NCBI RefSeq assembly: GCF_001435845.1 | Contig: NZ_CM003596.1 | Location: 2,339,198-2,403,197, forward strand | DNA length: 64,000 nucleotides | Origin: Psychrobacter sp. P11G3 | Lineage (GTDB): Bacteria; Pseudomonadota; Gammaproteobacteria; Pseudomonadales; Moraxellaceae | Reading direction: 5' to 3' | Shown here: positions 19,745 to 29,067 of the stretch, one piece after another | Position numbering within the stretch: the first letter of the stretch is position 1 | How the letters are laid out: the number at the start of each line of letters is the position of its first letter | Program-made: the position numbers and the translations under genes | Notes under the pieces: generated by a model | The model's input: the letters and a program-made list of their open reading frames with translations, nothing else | What the model was told of the DNA's origin: nothing | Database searches by the model: none

Positions 19745-21555
19745 GTGCTCAAAAAACATCTATCACTAACTCATCATCGGTAGCTATTACAGCTATCGAT
19801 GCGCAGCCAGCGCTATCTCGTTTGCGCAAAAAAAGTGGTCGCCTGTTAGGTTTGACTGCATTGGCAATCAGCATGGCCGCTTGTAACACCATTCCAAAAG
19901 CCGATATGCGTCCTGTGCTAGCAGAGCCAAATATTCCTATGCAGCAATCTTATGGTGCATTTGATAAAGAGACTGTCAGTAGTGCTGATCAAGCAAGCAT
20001 TGCCAGTCAGCGCTGGCAGAATTTTTATAGCGATGAGCGCCTAAAAGGTCTGATTGCTCTCGGTCTTGAAAAAAACAAAGACTTTGAGAGTGCGCGCCTA
20101 GCCATTGAAAAAGCTCGTGCACAGTATCAGATTACTGACATTAATGACTTGCCAGCTATCAACGGCAGTGCTGGTTATACTCGCTCAGCACAAAATCGTA
20201 CTGATCGAAACGCTAGTAGTAGCTACAGTGTCAACTTGGGTCTTGCCAATTATGAGCTCGATTTTTGGGGTAAAATCTCAAGCTTAAAAGATCAAGCATT
20301 GCAGAATTTCTTGGCGACCACAGCAGCTAAAGATGCGACCCAAATCAGCTTGATTAGTAATATCGCACAAAGCTACGCCAACCTAAGCTACAGCTTGGCG
20401 CAATTAAAACTGGCTGAAGCTACAGTTGAGAGTCGTGAGCGTTCGCTATTTATCGCGGATAAACGTTTTGAAGCAGGTATTGACGCAAAACTGCCTTCAT
20501 TACAGGCTGCTGCTTCTCTTGAAAGTGCCAAACTTGCCGTATTACGTGCCCAGACCAGTGTTCTTCAATCACGCAATGCATTGCAGTACTTAGTTGGTGG
20601 CGCTATTCCAAATGAGCTTATCCCAACACCTGCTGTTAGTAATATTACTAGCCAGCAGATATTTAATGCTGGTCTACCAAGTGAATTACTACGTTATCGT
20701 CCTGACGTCCTACAAGCAGAATACAACCTAAAAGCTGCTGGTGCGAATATCGAAGTGGCCCGTGCCTCTTACTTCCCATCTATTAGCTTGACCAGTAGTG
20801 TGGGCGTCAGTAGCGGCAGCTTAAATGACTTGTTTAAAAATGGTGCCGTTGGTTGGTCATTTGGACCTAGCGTAAGCGTCCCTATCTTTGATGCAGGCCG
20901 TTTAGATGCCAATTATGATGTGGCTCAAATCGAACGTGAGCAAACGCTTGCTAGTTATGAGAGCTCTATTCAAACGGCATTCCGCGAAGTATCAGATGTA
21001 CTTGCCACACGTGCAACACTCGGTGAGCAGTTAGAGGCGCAGTATCGTCTGCAAGATAATTTTGAACAGACATATCAGATAGCAGATGCGCGCTTTAAAG
21101 CTGGTCTGGACAATTACTTAGACGTACTTGATGCGCAGCGTTCACTGTTCTCTACTCAGCAAGGTATCCTAGATTTAGAGCTACAGAAAATCGTTAGCCA
21201 GATTGAGTTGTACCAAGCGCTTGGTGGCGGTGCGAATCTTGATGTACCGACCGTCATTCCGGTACCGCAGCATACTAACTTGGCGCAGATTGTTACTGGA
21301 ACTGCGACTAGTGCAAAAACCAAAGCGACAAATGCCATCGAAGCAGCTGGTTCAGCGCGTGTGACTACGCCGCAAGAAGCGGTCGCCATTAAGCAGTCGC
21401 AAGCGGTAGAAACGACTACTTTTGAGCCTACTGCTATCGTCGATGTGAATGATGATGGCCAGAAGGATGCCGCTGTCGGCGTGATCACTGAAGAGACTCG
21501 CTTCAATAACAATAGTGTTGAGCAAGTTCCTGTGACCCAGATTGTTGAGCCTTAA
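19741..21555 (+). CDS. Outer membrane efflux channel lipoprotein (OprM/NodT family) with C-terminal extension
   Basis: Trimeric outer-membrane exit duct of the efflux system. The 604-residue precursor has an unusually long N-terminal region before the lipobox SMAAC (Cys48), then two TolC-type repeats: RWQNFYSDERLKGLIALGL to about residue 290, and LLRYRPDVLQAEYNLKAAGANIEVARASYFP to about residue 500. OprM-type channels are usually 470-500 residues; here roughly 105 extra residues follow the fold. The extension is rich in Ala, Thr and Val and carries DVNDDGQKD, a Ca-binding-loop pattern (DxNxDGxxD). The start codon overlaps the pump stop; the operon ends at the terminator 21619-21650. Confidence 0.92.
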   Translation: MSAQKTSITNSSSVAITAIDAQPALSRLRKKSGRLLGLTALAISMAACNTIPKADMRPVLAEPNIPMQQSYGAFDKETVSSADQASIASQRWQNFYSDERLKGLIALGLEKNKDFESARLAIEKARAQYQITDINDLPAINGSAGYTRSAQNRTDRNASSSYSVNLGLANYELDFWGKISSLKDQALQNFLATTAAKDATQISLISNIAQSYANLSYSLAQLKLAEATVESRERSLFIADKRFEAGIDAKLPSLQAAASLESAKLAVLRAQTSVLQSRNALQYLVGGAIPNELIPTPAVSNITSQQIFNAGLPSELLRYRPDVLQAEYNLKAAGANIEVARASYFPSISLTSSVGVSSGSLNDLFKNGAVGWSFGPSVSVPIFDAGRLDANYDVAQIEREQTLASYESSIQTAFREVSDVLATRATLGEQLEAQYRLQDNFEQTYQIADARFKAGLDNYLDVLDAQRSLFSTQQGILDLELQKIVSQIELYQALGGGANLDVPTVIPVPQHTNLAQIVTGTATSAKTKATNAIEAAGSARVTTPQEAVAIKQSQAVETTTFEPTAIVDVNDDGQKDAAVGVITEETRFNNNSVEQVPVTQIVEP

Positions 21556-21618
21556 ATGACCCAACCTTAATCTGATGACGCAGCTCTATCATCCTATTAA
21601 CAGTCGATAAGTACTATC

Positions 21619-21650
21619 AGCCCTACCGACTTAACGTGGTGGGGCTTTTT
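21619..21650 (+). terminator. Terminator of the RND efflux operon
   Basis: 9-bp stem AGCCCTACC/GGTGGGGCT with one wobble pair, then a T-run. Confidence 0.85.
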
Positions 21651-21795
21651 GCTTTTATGGACGTCTTTTAGTTATAGTAGGCTCACTTTATGCAAGTTCT
21701 CTTTATACAAGCTGTCTTTATATACGGCCACTTATAATGCACAGATTTTGATAAGCTAATTCTATAAAATACCGCTTATAGCGATATTATTTTAA

Positions 21796-22845
<1,050 letters not shown>

Positions 22846-22872
22846 TAGTCATTGTACTACCTTTTATAATGT

Positions 22873-22910
22873 AAAAGCCCCAGCTACCTATTAGTAGCTG
22901 GGGCTTTTTT
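22873..22910. terminator. Bidirectional terminator between hemB and the hydroquinone reductase gene
   Basis: Perfect 15-bp stem (22873-22887 with 22894-22908), loop CTATTA, T-tract after and A-tract before it. Confidence 0.92.
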
Positions 22911-22935
22911 ATGCGGTTACTCTATTAAAATAAAA

Positions 22936-23913
22936 CTATAGACGTGCACGGTCATGTGGTTCATTAAAATCAATCACTGGGCCAGCAGGAACAATACGAG
23001 TAGGATTAATATTGGCATGACTGGTGTAATAATGCTGCTTGATATGATTCATATTTACCGTCTCTGCAATACCAGGTACTTGATATAAATCACGTAGATA
23101 GCCCCAAAGGTTTGGATAGTCAACGATACGGCGCAGATTGCATTTAAAGTGCCCAACATAGACAGCATCAAAACGAACCAACGTCGTAAACAGTCGCCAA
23201 TCGGCCTCAGTTATAGTGCTACCTGTTAGATAACGCTGATGTGCTAAGCGCGTCTCAAGTGTATCTAATGCCGCAAACAGCTCAATCACGGCCTCTTCGT
23301 AAGCCTCTTGTGTGGTAGAAAATCCTGTCTTATACACGCCATTGTTGATAGTAGAATAGACAAAGGTATTGATATCATCAATTTCTTGCAATAACTCTGA
23401 AGGCACAAAATTACCTGCTAGTGCCCCAACCTCATCAAAGGCAGAGTTAAACATACGAATAATCTCAGATGACTCATTACTCACGATTTTGTTTGTTTTT
23501 TTATCCCACAAGATAGGTACGGTGACACGGCCTGTATAGTCTGGTTTGGCCTTAGTATAAAGCTCATAGGCATAGTCTGCATTGATAACTGGGTCAGCAA
23601 CGACGCCTGCACCTTCTGCAAACGTCCAACCATACTCACCCATATATGGATGTACTACAGATAGCGGAATGATGTCTTCTAAGCCTTTAAGCTTGCGATA
23701 GATAAGGGTACGGTGTGCCCAAGGACAAGCTAGCGACACGTATAAATGATAGCGGTCAGGTTCCGCTTTAAAGCCCTCAATACCTGTGGGCCCTGCGCTA
23801 CCATCTACCGTTACCCAGTTTCTAAAACCAGCATCTTCACGCTGAAAGCGGCCACCACTCTCTTTTGTCTCATACCACTTGTCTTGCCACTGCCCGTCTA
23901 CCAAGAGACCCAT
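22936..23913 (-). CDS. yqjG: Glutathionyl-hydroquinone reductase (Xi-class glutathione transferase, YqjG/ECM4 family)
   Basis: Enzymes of this family reduce glutathionyl-hydroquinones to hydroquinones and recycle GSH conjugates. The catalytic CPWA motif is in SLACPWAHRTLIYRKLKGLED near residue 60, followed by the family features EYGWTFAEG, VPILWDKKTNKIVSNESSEIIRMFN and a C-terminal helical domain with TEADWRLFTTLVRFD. I chose the ATG at 23913, which follows TTGGAG; the upstream TTG at 23925 would add MENN and consumes that site. The product is 325 residues, normal for the family. It stands alone. Confidence 0.9.
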   Translation of the reverse strand: MGLLVDGQWQDKWYETKESGGRFQREDAGFRNWVTVDGSAGPTGIEGFKAEPDRYHLYVSLACPWAHRTLIYRKLKGLEDIIPLSVVHPYMGEYGWTFAEGAGVVADPVINADYAYELYTKAKPDYTGRVTVPILWDKKTNKIVSNESSEIIRMFNSAFDEVGALAGNFVPSELLQEIDDINTFVYSTINNGVYKTGFSTTQEAYEEAVIELFAALDTLETRLAHQRYLTGSTITEADWRLFTTLVRFDAVYVGHFKCNLRRIVDYPNLWGYLRDLYQVPGIAETVNMNHIKQHYYTSHANINPTRIVPAGPVIDFNEPHDRARL

Positions 23914-24182
23914 GTTATTCTCCAACTATTTTTAATATTTGTTTAACGCTTACTCAGCATGACTGACTTTAAGTCATTATTATCATGACGATTACGTTGT
24001 TTAGAGAGATATCATACCAGTTATAAGAGTTTAATCATTAGCGTCACCAACTTATTAACAATAAAAACTAAACCACTTAAAATTAATGTTTAGTAAATAT
24101 ACACAAAAATATATCTAAATAACTAATATAAGCCTGAATAGCAGATATTATGATAATAAAAGAGGTTTATGCTAAAAAAGAC
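23914..24182. other. Intergenic region upstream of tRNA-Val
   Basis: AT-rich 270 bp that separates the divergent reductase gene from tRNA-Val. I see no gene. Confidence 0.5.
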
Positions 24183-24210
24183 TTGCAAAGTCTGGAAAAC
24201 TTGCTAAAAT
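24183..24210 (+). promoter_or_regulatory. Promoter of tRNA-Val
   Basis: -35 TTGCAA at 24183-24188, 16-bp spacer, extended -10 TGCTAAAAT ending at 24210, 14 bp before the mature tRNA. Confidence 0.6.
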
Positions 24211-24223
24211 GCTCAACCTAAAT

Positions 24224-24300
<77 letters not shown>

Positions 24301-24302
24301 GA

Positions 24303-24369
24303 TTCGAAAAGCCCCAATCTTAAGATTGGGGCTTTTTTTTGTCCGTAAAATATGGGCTGTAGCGGAAAA
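24303..24369 (+). repeat. Terminator-like dispersed repeat, copy R1 (tRNA-Val terminator)
   Basis: Hairpin AAAAGCCCCAATCT/AGATTGGGGCTTTT (24307-24336) with a T-run terminates tRNA-Val. The hairpin is followed by GTCCGT and GGGCTGTAGCGGAAAA. The same arrangement recurs at 43821-43887 and 53399-53459, so the conserved block is longer than a terminator needs to be. Confidence 0.8.
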
Positions 24370-24541
24370 GGAAACTATACGTCGATTCAAATTATCTCTT
24401 TTCTCACCTTTAGCAAACATCATCAAAAAACGTGTGTGCCCAAATTGTGCCTAAGTTGCGCCTGCTATCTATTTCGCCTTTCTTTCAGAGTAGTACTTTC
24501 GACCTCCACCCTAAATTAACTAAAACACTTTCAATATTTAT

Positions 24542-24727
24542 TTACTTCTCTTTATCTAGCGAGTCGTTAGGTACATAAGTAAATAAATCACCTACCTCAA
24601 TATCTAATGCCTCACAAATTTTATCAATTAGATCTTAGACACTACGACTTAATAATTTCTGTTATTCTTTATTTATACTTATATTTTTTAAAGTAAACCA
24701 TGCCATAAATATCTTCTAAGTTATTAC
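24542..24727 (-). pseudogene. Remnant of a small XRE-type HTH regulator (C-terminal part)
   Basis: Read on the minus strand, 24542-24634 encodes DLIDKICEALDIEVGDLF and then TYVPNDSLDKEK and a stop, a close match in pattern to the C-terminal half of short Cro/C1-type HTH proteins. Directly upstream in the same frame are TAA codons where the recognition helix should be, and no intact start is seen. The neighbourhood is AT-rich. I infer a decayed transcription factor, perhaps left from a mobile element beside the tRNA gene. Confidence 0.5.
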
Positions 24728-24728
24728 T

Positions 24729-25157
24729 ATGTTTAACTTCGATTTTAGTCTAAATGTTCTGGTATATCATGCCTTTCAATTAGGTATTGCTTTCATATTG
24801 TCACTACCAATCGCGCTTAACCGTGAACTTGAAGATAATGGTGCAGGTTTAAGGACTTTTCCTTTAGTAACAATTGCTTCGTGTGCTTTTATGCTAGTGG
24901 GCATGGACATTTATCAAGACGCCGATGCTGAGGCTAGAATTATGTATGGCATAATCACTGGAATGGGTTTTATTGGCGGTGGCGCTATCTTTAAAAATGA
25001 AAGTGGCGCAAAGGGCACTGCTACTGCGGCTGGATTGTGGAATACAGCCGCCATTGGGATATCGGTGGCTTATGGTCGCTATGAGATTGCCATTATATTA
25101 TCAGTAGTTGGTTTTTTAATTCTACAATTCTCAAAACCTTTTAAACCAAAATCTTAA
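24729..25157 (+). CDS. MgtC/SapB family membrane protein (short form)
   Basis: The family includes MgtC, a membrane protein linked to survival in low magnesium and to modulation of ATP synthase, but many members are uncharacterised. The 142-residue protein has four or five hydrophobic segments and the family core: LSLPIALNRELEDNGAGLRTFPLV with the conserved RE and GLRT elements, and TGMGFIGGGAIFKN followed by GTATAAGLWNTAAIG. The C-terminal cytoplasmic domain of MgtC proper (about 80 residues) is absent, so this is the short membrane-only type. The upstream sequence is AT-rich with a poor ribosome binding site. It stands between an HTH remnant and the metal ATPase, which it faces. Confidence 0.85.
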   Translation: MFNFDFSLNVLVYHAFQLGIAFILSLPIALNRELEDNGAGLRTFPLVTIASCAFMLVGMDIYQDADAEARIMYGIITGMGFIGGGAIFKNESGAKGTATAAGLWNTAAIGISVAYGRYEIAIILSVVGFLILQFSKPFKPKS

Positions 25158-25219
25158 CGATGCCACTCTTAGTCATTAGAATAGAGAATCAAACCACCAT
25201 TTTAACAAGAACTTCATAC

Positions 25220-27427
25220 TTACTTTGCTTTGGACAAAATTGTTAGTGGTTGAGCTCCTTTGAACCTTAGCAAGCGTAAAGCATTGAGAGTCACTAGTAC
25301 CGTTGCACCAGTGTCCGCTATCACAGCAATCCATAGTCCGGTAATACCCAGTACAGTAGTGATTAGAAACACGGCCTTTAGTCCTAGAGCAAAAATTACA
25401 TTTTGATGTATGTTGGCCATGGTTGCACGCGATAAGGCAATGAGATGAGCAACATCTGTAACACGACTTTTTAATAATGCTATATCGGCTGTTTCAATAG
25501 CAACATCCGTACCGCCACCCATGGCGATGCCCACATCTGCTGTTGCTAATGCTGGCGCATCGTTAATACCATCACCAATCATCGCTATCTTGCTATTATC
25601 CTTCATCTCATTGAGCAAACGTAGCTTATCTTCGGGCAACAACTCAGCTTGCCATTCTATCTCTAAATGACTAGCAAGCGCCTGAGCGGTCAGATGGTTG
25701 TCACCCGTGAGCATCACAGAGCGCACACCCATCGCTTTGAGCTGAGCCACTCCTTCTTGAGCATCATCTCGCAACTCATCTCGTAATGCTATCAATCCAA
25801 GCACTTCACTACTTTGCTCATCATACAAAACTGAGACAGTCTTGCCTTCCTTTTGCAATACTTCAATGTCTGCCTGTTGGTCCATTGACAGCAAGCTTTT
25901 TTCAGTTGCATAGACTGGTGATCCAATGGCTAAAGGGCGATCAGCTACCGTTGCATGTACTGCTTTTCCCGCAGTAACATAAGCTTTGGAAGCCACTGGT
26001 ATGGATGTCTGGGCAGCTTTAGCATGATCGATAATAGCTTTTGCAAGTGGATGGCTAGAGGCGGATTCAACGCTGGCAAACAGCGCTAGTATCTCATTAT
26101 GACCTTCAGACCCTATGCTTTCTTGTACTGATAGCTTCTGTGTAAAGGCAATCACGTTGGTCACCTGTGGCTTACCTTCAGTCAACGTACCTGTCTTGTC
26201 AAAAGCCACGACATTTACGCGACCAATGATTTCTAAAGCGCTGCCCCCTTTGATAAGTAAGCCTCGGCGTGTACCGACAGCCAATCCTGATGCAATGGCA
26301 GCCGGAGTAGATAATACAAGTGCACAAGGACAGGCGATTAGCAACAGTGCAAAACCACGATATAGCCAAGTCGACCATTCACCTCCCATCGCTAGCGGCG
26401 GAACAATAATAACCAGTGCAGCGATAGCCATCACCGCTGGGGTGTAATAACGACTGAATTTTTCAATGAAGCGAGCCGTAGGGGCTTTAGAGGCTTGCGC
26501 CTGCTCTACCAGATTGATAATGCGTGCGATAGTGTTGTCAGCAGCTGTCTTTTGTACACGGATTTGCAGCGCTCCATCCATATTGATTGATCCTGCAAAT
26601 ACTGCATCGCCCATGTCTTTAGCAACGGGTATGGATTCGCCAGTGACAGGTGAGTCATCAAGACTAGAGCTACCTTGAACAATGACACCATCAGCAGATA
26701 CTTTATCGCCAGGACGTACCAATACCAGATCATCGATCTGCAACGAAGCTGCAGGAACGTCATGCTGTCCGCCTTGTGCATCAAGTAAAATCGCAGTCTT
26801 TGGAACCAATGATGCCAATGCTCTGATACCAGCACGGGCACGATCTGCTGCCACACCTTCTAACAATTCACCGACTGAGAACAAAAAGACAACCGCCGCC
26901 GCCTCTTCAGCTTCACCAATGATAAGTGCACCAATTGCCGCGATAGACATCAGCATTTCAATAGAAAACAGGGTGCCTGTCATTGCCAAGGTCATAGACT
27001 TTCGGGCAAAAGGGAAAACACCCACAATGACGGCAATAGCAAATGCCCACATGCCATAATCAGGGAAAAGTAATGCCAACGCGTAGGCGACACTCATCAA
27101 GACGCCGAGACCAACCACTTGCTTACCTTTTCTGGTTTGCCACCAACGCTGTGGCTGCGTATTTAATAGATTATCACTAATGCTGTCTGCTGCGTTTGCT
27201 TGATCAGTAGTGGCAGATATGCCAAAACCCAGACGCTTGATGGTCTTTTCAATATCGCTGCACTGAGTATCTGAATCAGGGGCAAGCGATAGCTCTAACT
27301 TTTCAGTCGCAAAATTAAGCTGTATGTCAGAAACACCGGGCATACGTGCTAATGCAGTTTCGATTTTTCTGACGCAACTGGCACAGTCCATACCTTCAAT
27401 ACGATATTGCATAATAAACTGCCTCAT
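25220..27427 (-). CDS. Heavy-metal translocating P1B-type ATPase (Zn/Cd/Pb exporter, ZntA/CadA type)
   Basis: Exports divalent soft metals at the cost of ATP. The 735-residue protein has an N-terminal HMA domain with GMDCASC, a membrane domain, the actuator TGES loop (DSPVTGESIPV), the ion-channel motif CPC in LIACPCALVLSTPAA, phosphorylation site DKTGTLTEGKP, the HP motif (SSHPLAKAI) and GDGINDAPALATADVGIAMG. The C-terminal membrane pair has the Asp in ADTGATVLVTLNALRLL typical of Zn/Cd/Pb pumps. An ATG at 27412 is an alternative start. The promoter and divergent MerR regulator (27601) point to metal induction. Confidence 0.94.
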   Translation of the reverse strand: MRQFIMQYRIEGMDCASCVRKIETALARMPGVSDIQLNFATEKLELSLAPDSDTQCSDIEKTIKRLGFGISATTDQANAADSISDNLLNTQPQRWWQTRKGKQVVGLGVLMSVAYALALLFPDYGMWAFAIAVIVGVFPFARKSMTLAMTGTLFSIEMLMSIAAIGALIIGEAEEAAAVVFLFSVGELLEGVAADRARAGIRALASLVPKTAILLDAQGGQHDVPAASLQIDDLVLVRPGDKVSADGVIVQGSSSLDDSPVTGESIPVAKDMGDAVFAGSINMDGALQIRVQKTAADNTIARIINLVEQAQASKAPTARFIEKFSRYYTPAVMAIAALVIIVPPLAMGGEWSTWLYRGFALLLIACPCALVLSTPAAIASGLAVGTRRGLLIKGGSALEIIGRVNVVAFDKTGTLTEGKPQVTNVIAFTQKLSVQESIGSEGHNEILALFASVESASSHPLAKAIIDHAKAAQTSIPVASKAYVTAGKAVHATVADRPLAIGSPVYATEKSLLSMDQQADIEVLQKEGKTVSVLYDEQSSEVLGLIALRDELRDDAQEGVAQLKAMGVRSVMLTGDNHLTAQALASHLEIEWQAELLPEDKLRLLNEMKDNSKIAMIGDGINDAPALATADVGIAMGGGTDVAIETADIALLKSRVTDVAHLIALSRATMANIHQNVIFALGLKAVFLITTVLGITGLWIAVIADTGATVLVTLNALRLLRFKGAQPLTILSKAK

Positions 27428-27451
27428 TATAAGAATTCATTTGATAACGCT

Positions 27452-27482
27452 ATTGTGAACCCTCTAGTGGCTTCAGAGTCAA
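27452..27482 (-). promoter_or_regulatory. MerR-type metal-responsive promoter/operator of the P-type ATPase gene
   Basis: On the minus strand -35 TTGACT (27482-27477) and -10 CACAAT (27457-27452) are separated by 19 bp. The spacer, with the end of the -35, forms the dyad ACTCTGAAG...CTAGAGGGT, close to the operators known for CadR/PbrR-type regulators. The regulator encoded just beyond is expected to activate this promoter by untwisting it when metal is bound. Confidence 0.8.
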
Positions 27483-27600
27483 GGCCGTTTATATGCAATT
27501 GTATAAACTTGATTTCCTTATGGCTAAACCTTATAGTTACTTTAATGTTTTCAGTTTTGAAATGACTTTGAAATAACTTCAAGAGAACTGTGAGGTAACT

Positions 27601-28032
27601 ATGCTAATAAAGATCGGCGAGCTTGCTAAGCGCACAGGCGCTACAGTAGAAACCATTCGCTATTATGAAAAAGAAAAGCTATTACCAGAACCTTCCCGTA
27701 GTGAGGGGAATTATCGCTTATATCGCGAAAGTCATATCGAGCGTCTACAGTTCGTTCTGCACTGTCGTACACTAGATATGACATTGGATGAAGTACGGAC
27801 CTTACTTAAGTACTGGGAAGAGCCTAGCAGAGATTGCGCTGATGTCGATACCTTGTTGGATGAACATATCCGCGCTGTAGAAACACGTATAGAAGAGCTA
27901 AAACAGTTGAAAAAACACTTAAGTGTTTTGCGACAGAAATGCGTCAGTAGCGCACCAGCGAAGTCATGTGGCATATTGAATGCACTTGCTGATCATTCTT
28001 GTCATGAAAATTCGCCATATGGCTCACATTAA
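27601..28032 (+). CDS. cadR: MerR-family metal-responsive regulator (CadR/PbrR type)
   Basis: A metal sensor that activates the divergent ATPase gene. The 143-residue protein has the MerR HTH (KIGELAKRTGATVETIRYYE), the coiled-coil dimerisation helix and, in the metal-binding region, Cys in RDCADVD, QKC and KSCGILNAL, the pattern seen in Cd/Pb sensors of the CadR/PbrR subgroup. The C-terminus is Cys/His-bearing (DHSCHENSPYGSH), another feature of CadR, where it forms an extra metal site. Divergent arrangement with a 19-bp spacer promoter between the genes fits classical MerR control. Confidence 0.9.
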   Translation: MLIKIGELAKRTGATVETIRYYEKEKLLPEPSRSEGNYRLYRESHIERLQFVLHCRTLDMTLDEVRTLLKYWEEPSRDCADVDTLLDEHIRAVETRIEELKQLKKHLSVLRQKCVSSAPAKSCGILNALADHSCHENSPYGSH

Positions 28033-28156
28033 ATACTATTCGAATAGATGCAAATAATTAATACTTATTCATCGCTATATATAACGCCTCTGCTGCTTGT
28101 TAATTACTATGCCACCATCGCACTTTATCCTATTTAAACTTATTCTAATGACTTGG

Positions 28157-28960
28157 CTAAACGGATTCTAACGATTTGGCCTCTTCGAAAAAGGCAAACC
28201 ATAGACGCCTACCCTCCTCATTAATACGTCGCACCGTCTCAAAATACTTTTGCCGTGCTTCCTCATCTACTAAGGGAGCAGGAAGCAGAGGGTCAAAAAC
28301 AACACTGCGAATACCTGCATCTCCAAGCATGAATATTTCTCGCAGCGCCACATGGGACGGTAAGTCGTCCAAAGCACTTAACCAGTCAGTGAGCTGCTTT
28401 GACTGCTCTTTATAATGCTTTTCAAGATGCATGTCTGACCAGAGCGCTCGTGCTTTTTTTTGCCTAACCTTATCGAAATCATTGGCTTTAAAAACCGCAG
28501 CTTCCTCTTCTAATCCCAAGTCCAATAGACGCTTACGGACGACATCAGTACCGCCTAATAAATTATTGGGGCGCAAATAAAGCCCCTTATCTAGTTCACG
28601 AAACCCCAATAATGATAAAGCACGAGCACGGGCACGCAGCGCTTTACGATCACTGCGAGGTAACCCACCGGTGGCTACTGCTATCCACGAACCATCAGAT
28701 TTTATCGTTCTTTTATCTGCTGTCTGCCATAAGGCCACATCGGCGCCCAATTTCTGAGCTTTGGGTCCAAGTTTGTAGGTAGCAGGACCAATCGACTCAG
28801 CAAGACCCGCTTGGATCAAACGAGCCAGCGTCACACGTATACTATTTTCTGTCATACCAAATACAGAGCCTGCCAGTACCGCTTCGGAAGCACTAAGTGT
28901 GTTTGCCTCTGCCACCATAAGTAAGCGTAAAAGCAATAAACGAGGCGTTGGTTTGTTCAT
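28157..28960 (-). CDS. PaaX-like family transcriptional regulator
   Basis: PaaX represses phenylacetate catabolism in E. coli and responds to phenylacetyl-CoA; this 267-residue protein has the same architecture. It carries an N-terminal winged helix (RLLLLRLLMVAEANTLSASEAV and TENSIRVTLARLIQAGLAE), a central domain (DGSWIAVATGGLPRSDRKALRARARALS, LGFRELDKGLYLRPNNL) and an alpha-helical C-terminus. No phenylacetate genes are in the window. It is divergent from an AidB-like acyl-CoA dehydrogenase gene with 107 bp between them, so that gene is its probable target and its ligand is probably an acyl-CoA. Confidence 0.8.
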   Translation of the reverse strand: MNKPTPRLLLLRLLMVAEANTLSASEAVLAGSVFGMTENSIRVTLARLIQAGLAESIGPATYKLGPKAQKLGADVALWQTADKRTIKSDGSWIAVATGGLPRSDRKALRARARALSLLGFRELDKGLYLRPNNLLGGTDVVRKRLLDLGLEEEAAVFKANDFDKVRQKKARALWSDMHLEKHYKEQSKQLTDWLSALDDLPSHVALREIFMLGDAGIRSVVFDPLLPAPLVDEEARQKYFETVRRINEEGRRLWFAFFEEAKSLESV

Positions 28961-28999
28961 ATTACACCTATTGACGTAATTATTTTTTATATGTAATAC
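28961..28999 (+). promoter_or_regulatory. Promoter and possible operator between the PaaX-like and AidB-like genes
   Basis: -35 TTGACG (28971-28976), 17-bp spacer, -10 TAATAC (28994-28999) directed at the acyl-CoA dehydrogenase gene. An inverted pair ATTAC/GTAAT (28961-28965, 28976-28980) overlaps the -35, with a further GTAAT at 28993. The overlap would suit repression by the PaaX-like protein. Confidence 0.45.
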
Positions 29000-29067
29000 T
29001 GATCGTGGGAATTACTAAACTACTGTAACTTAAGGAATGACATTCAAAATCAGGGAAGATAACAATC

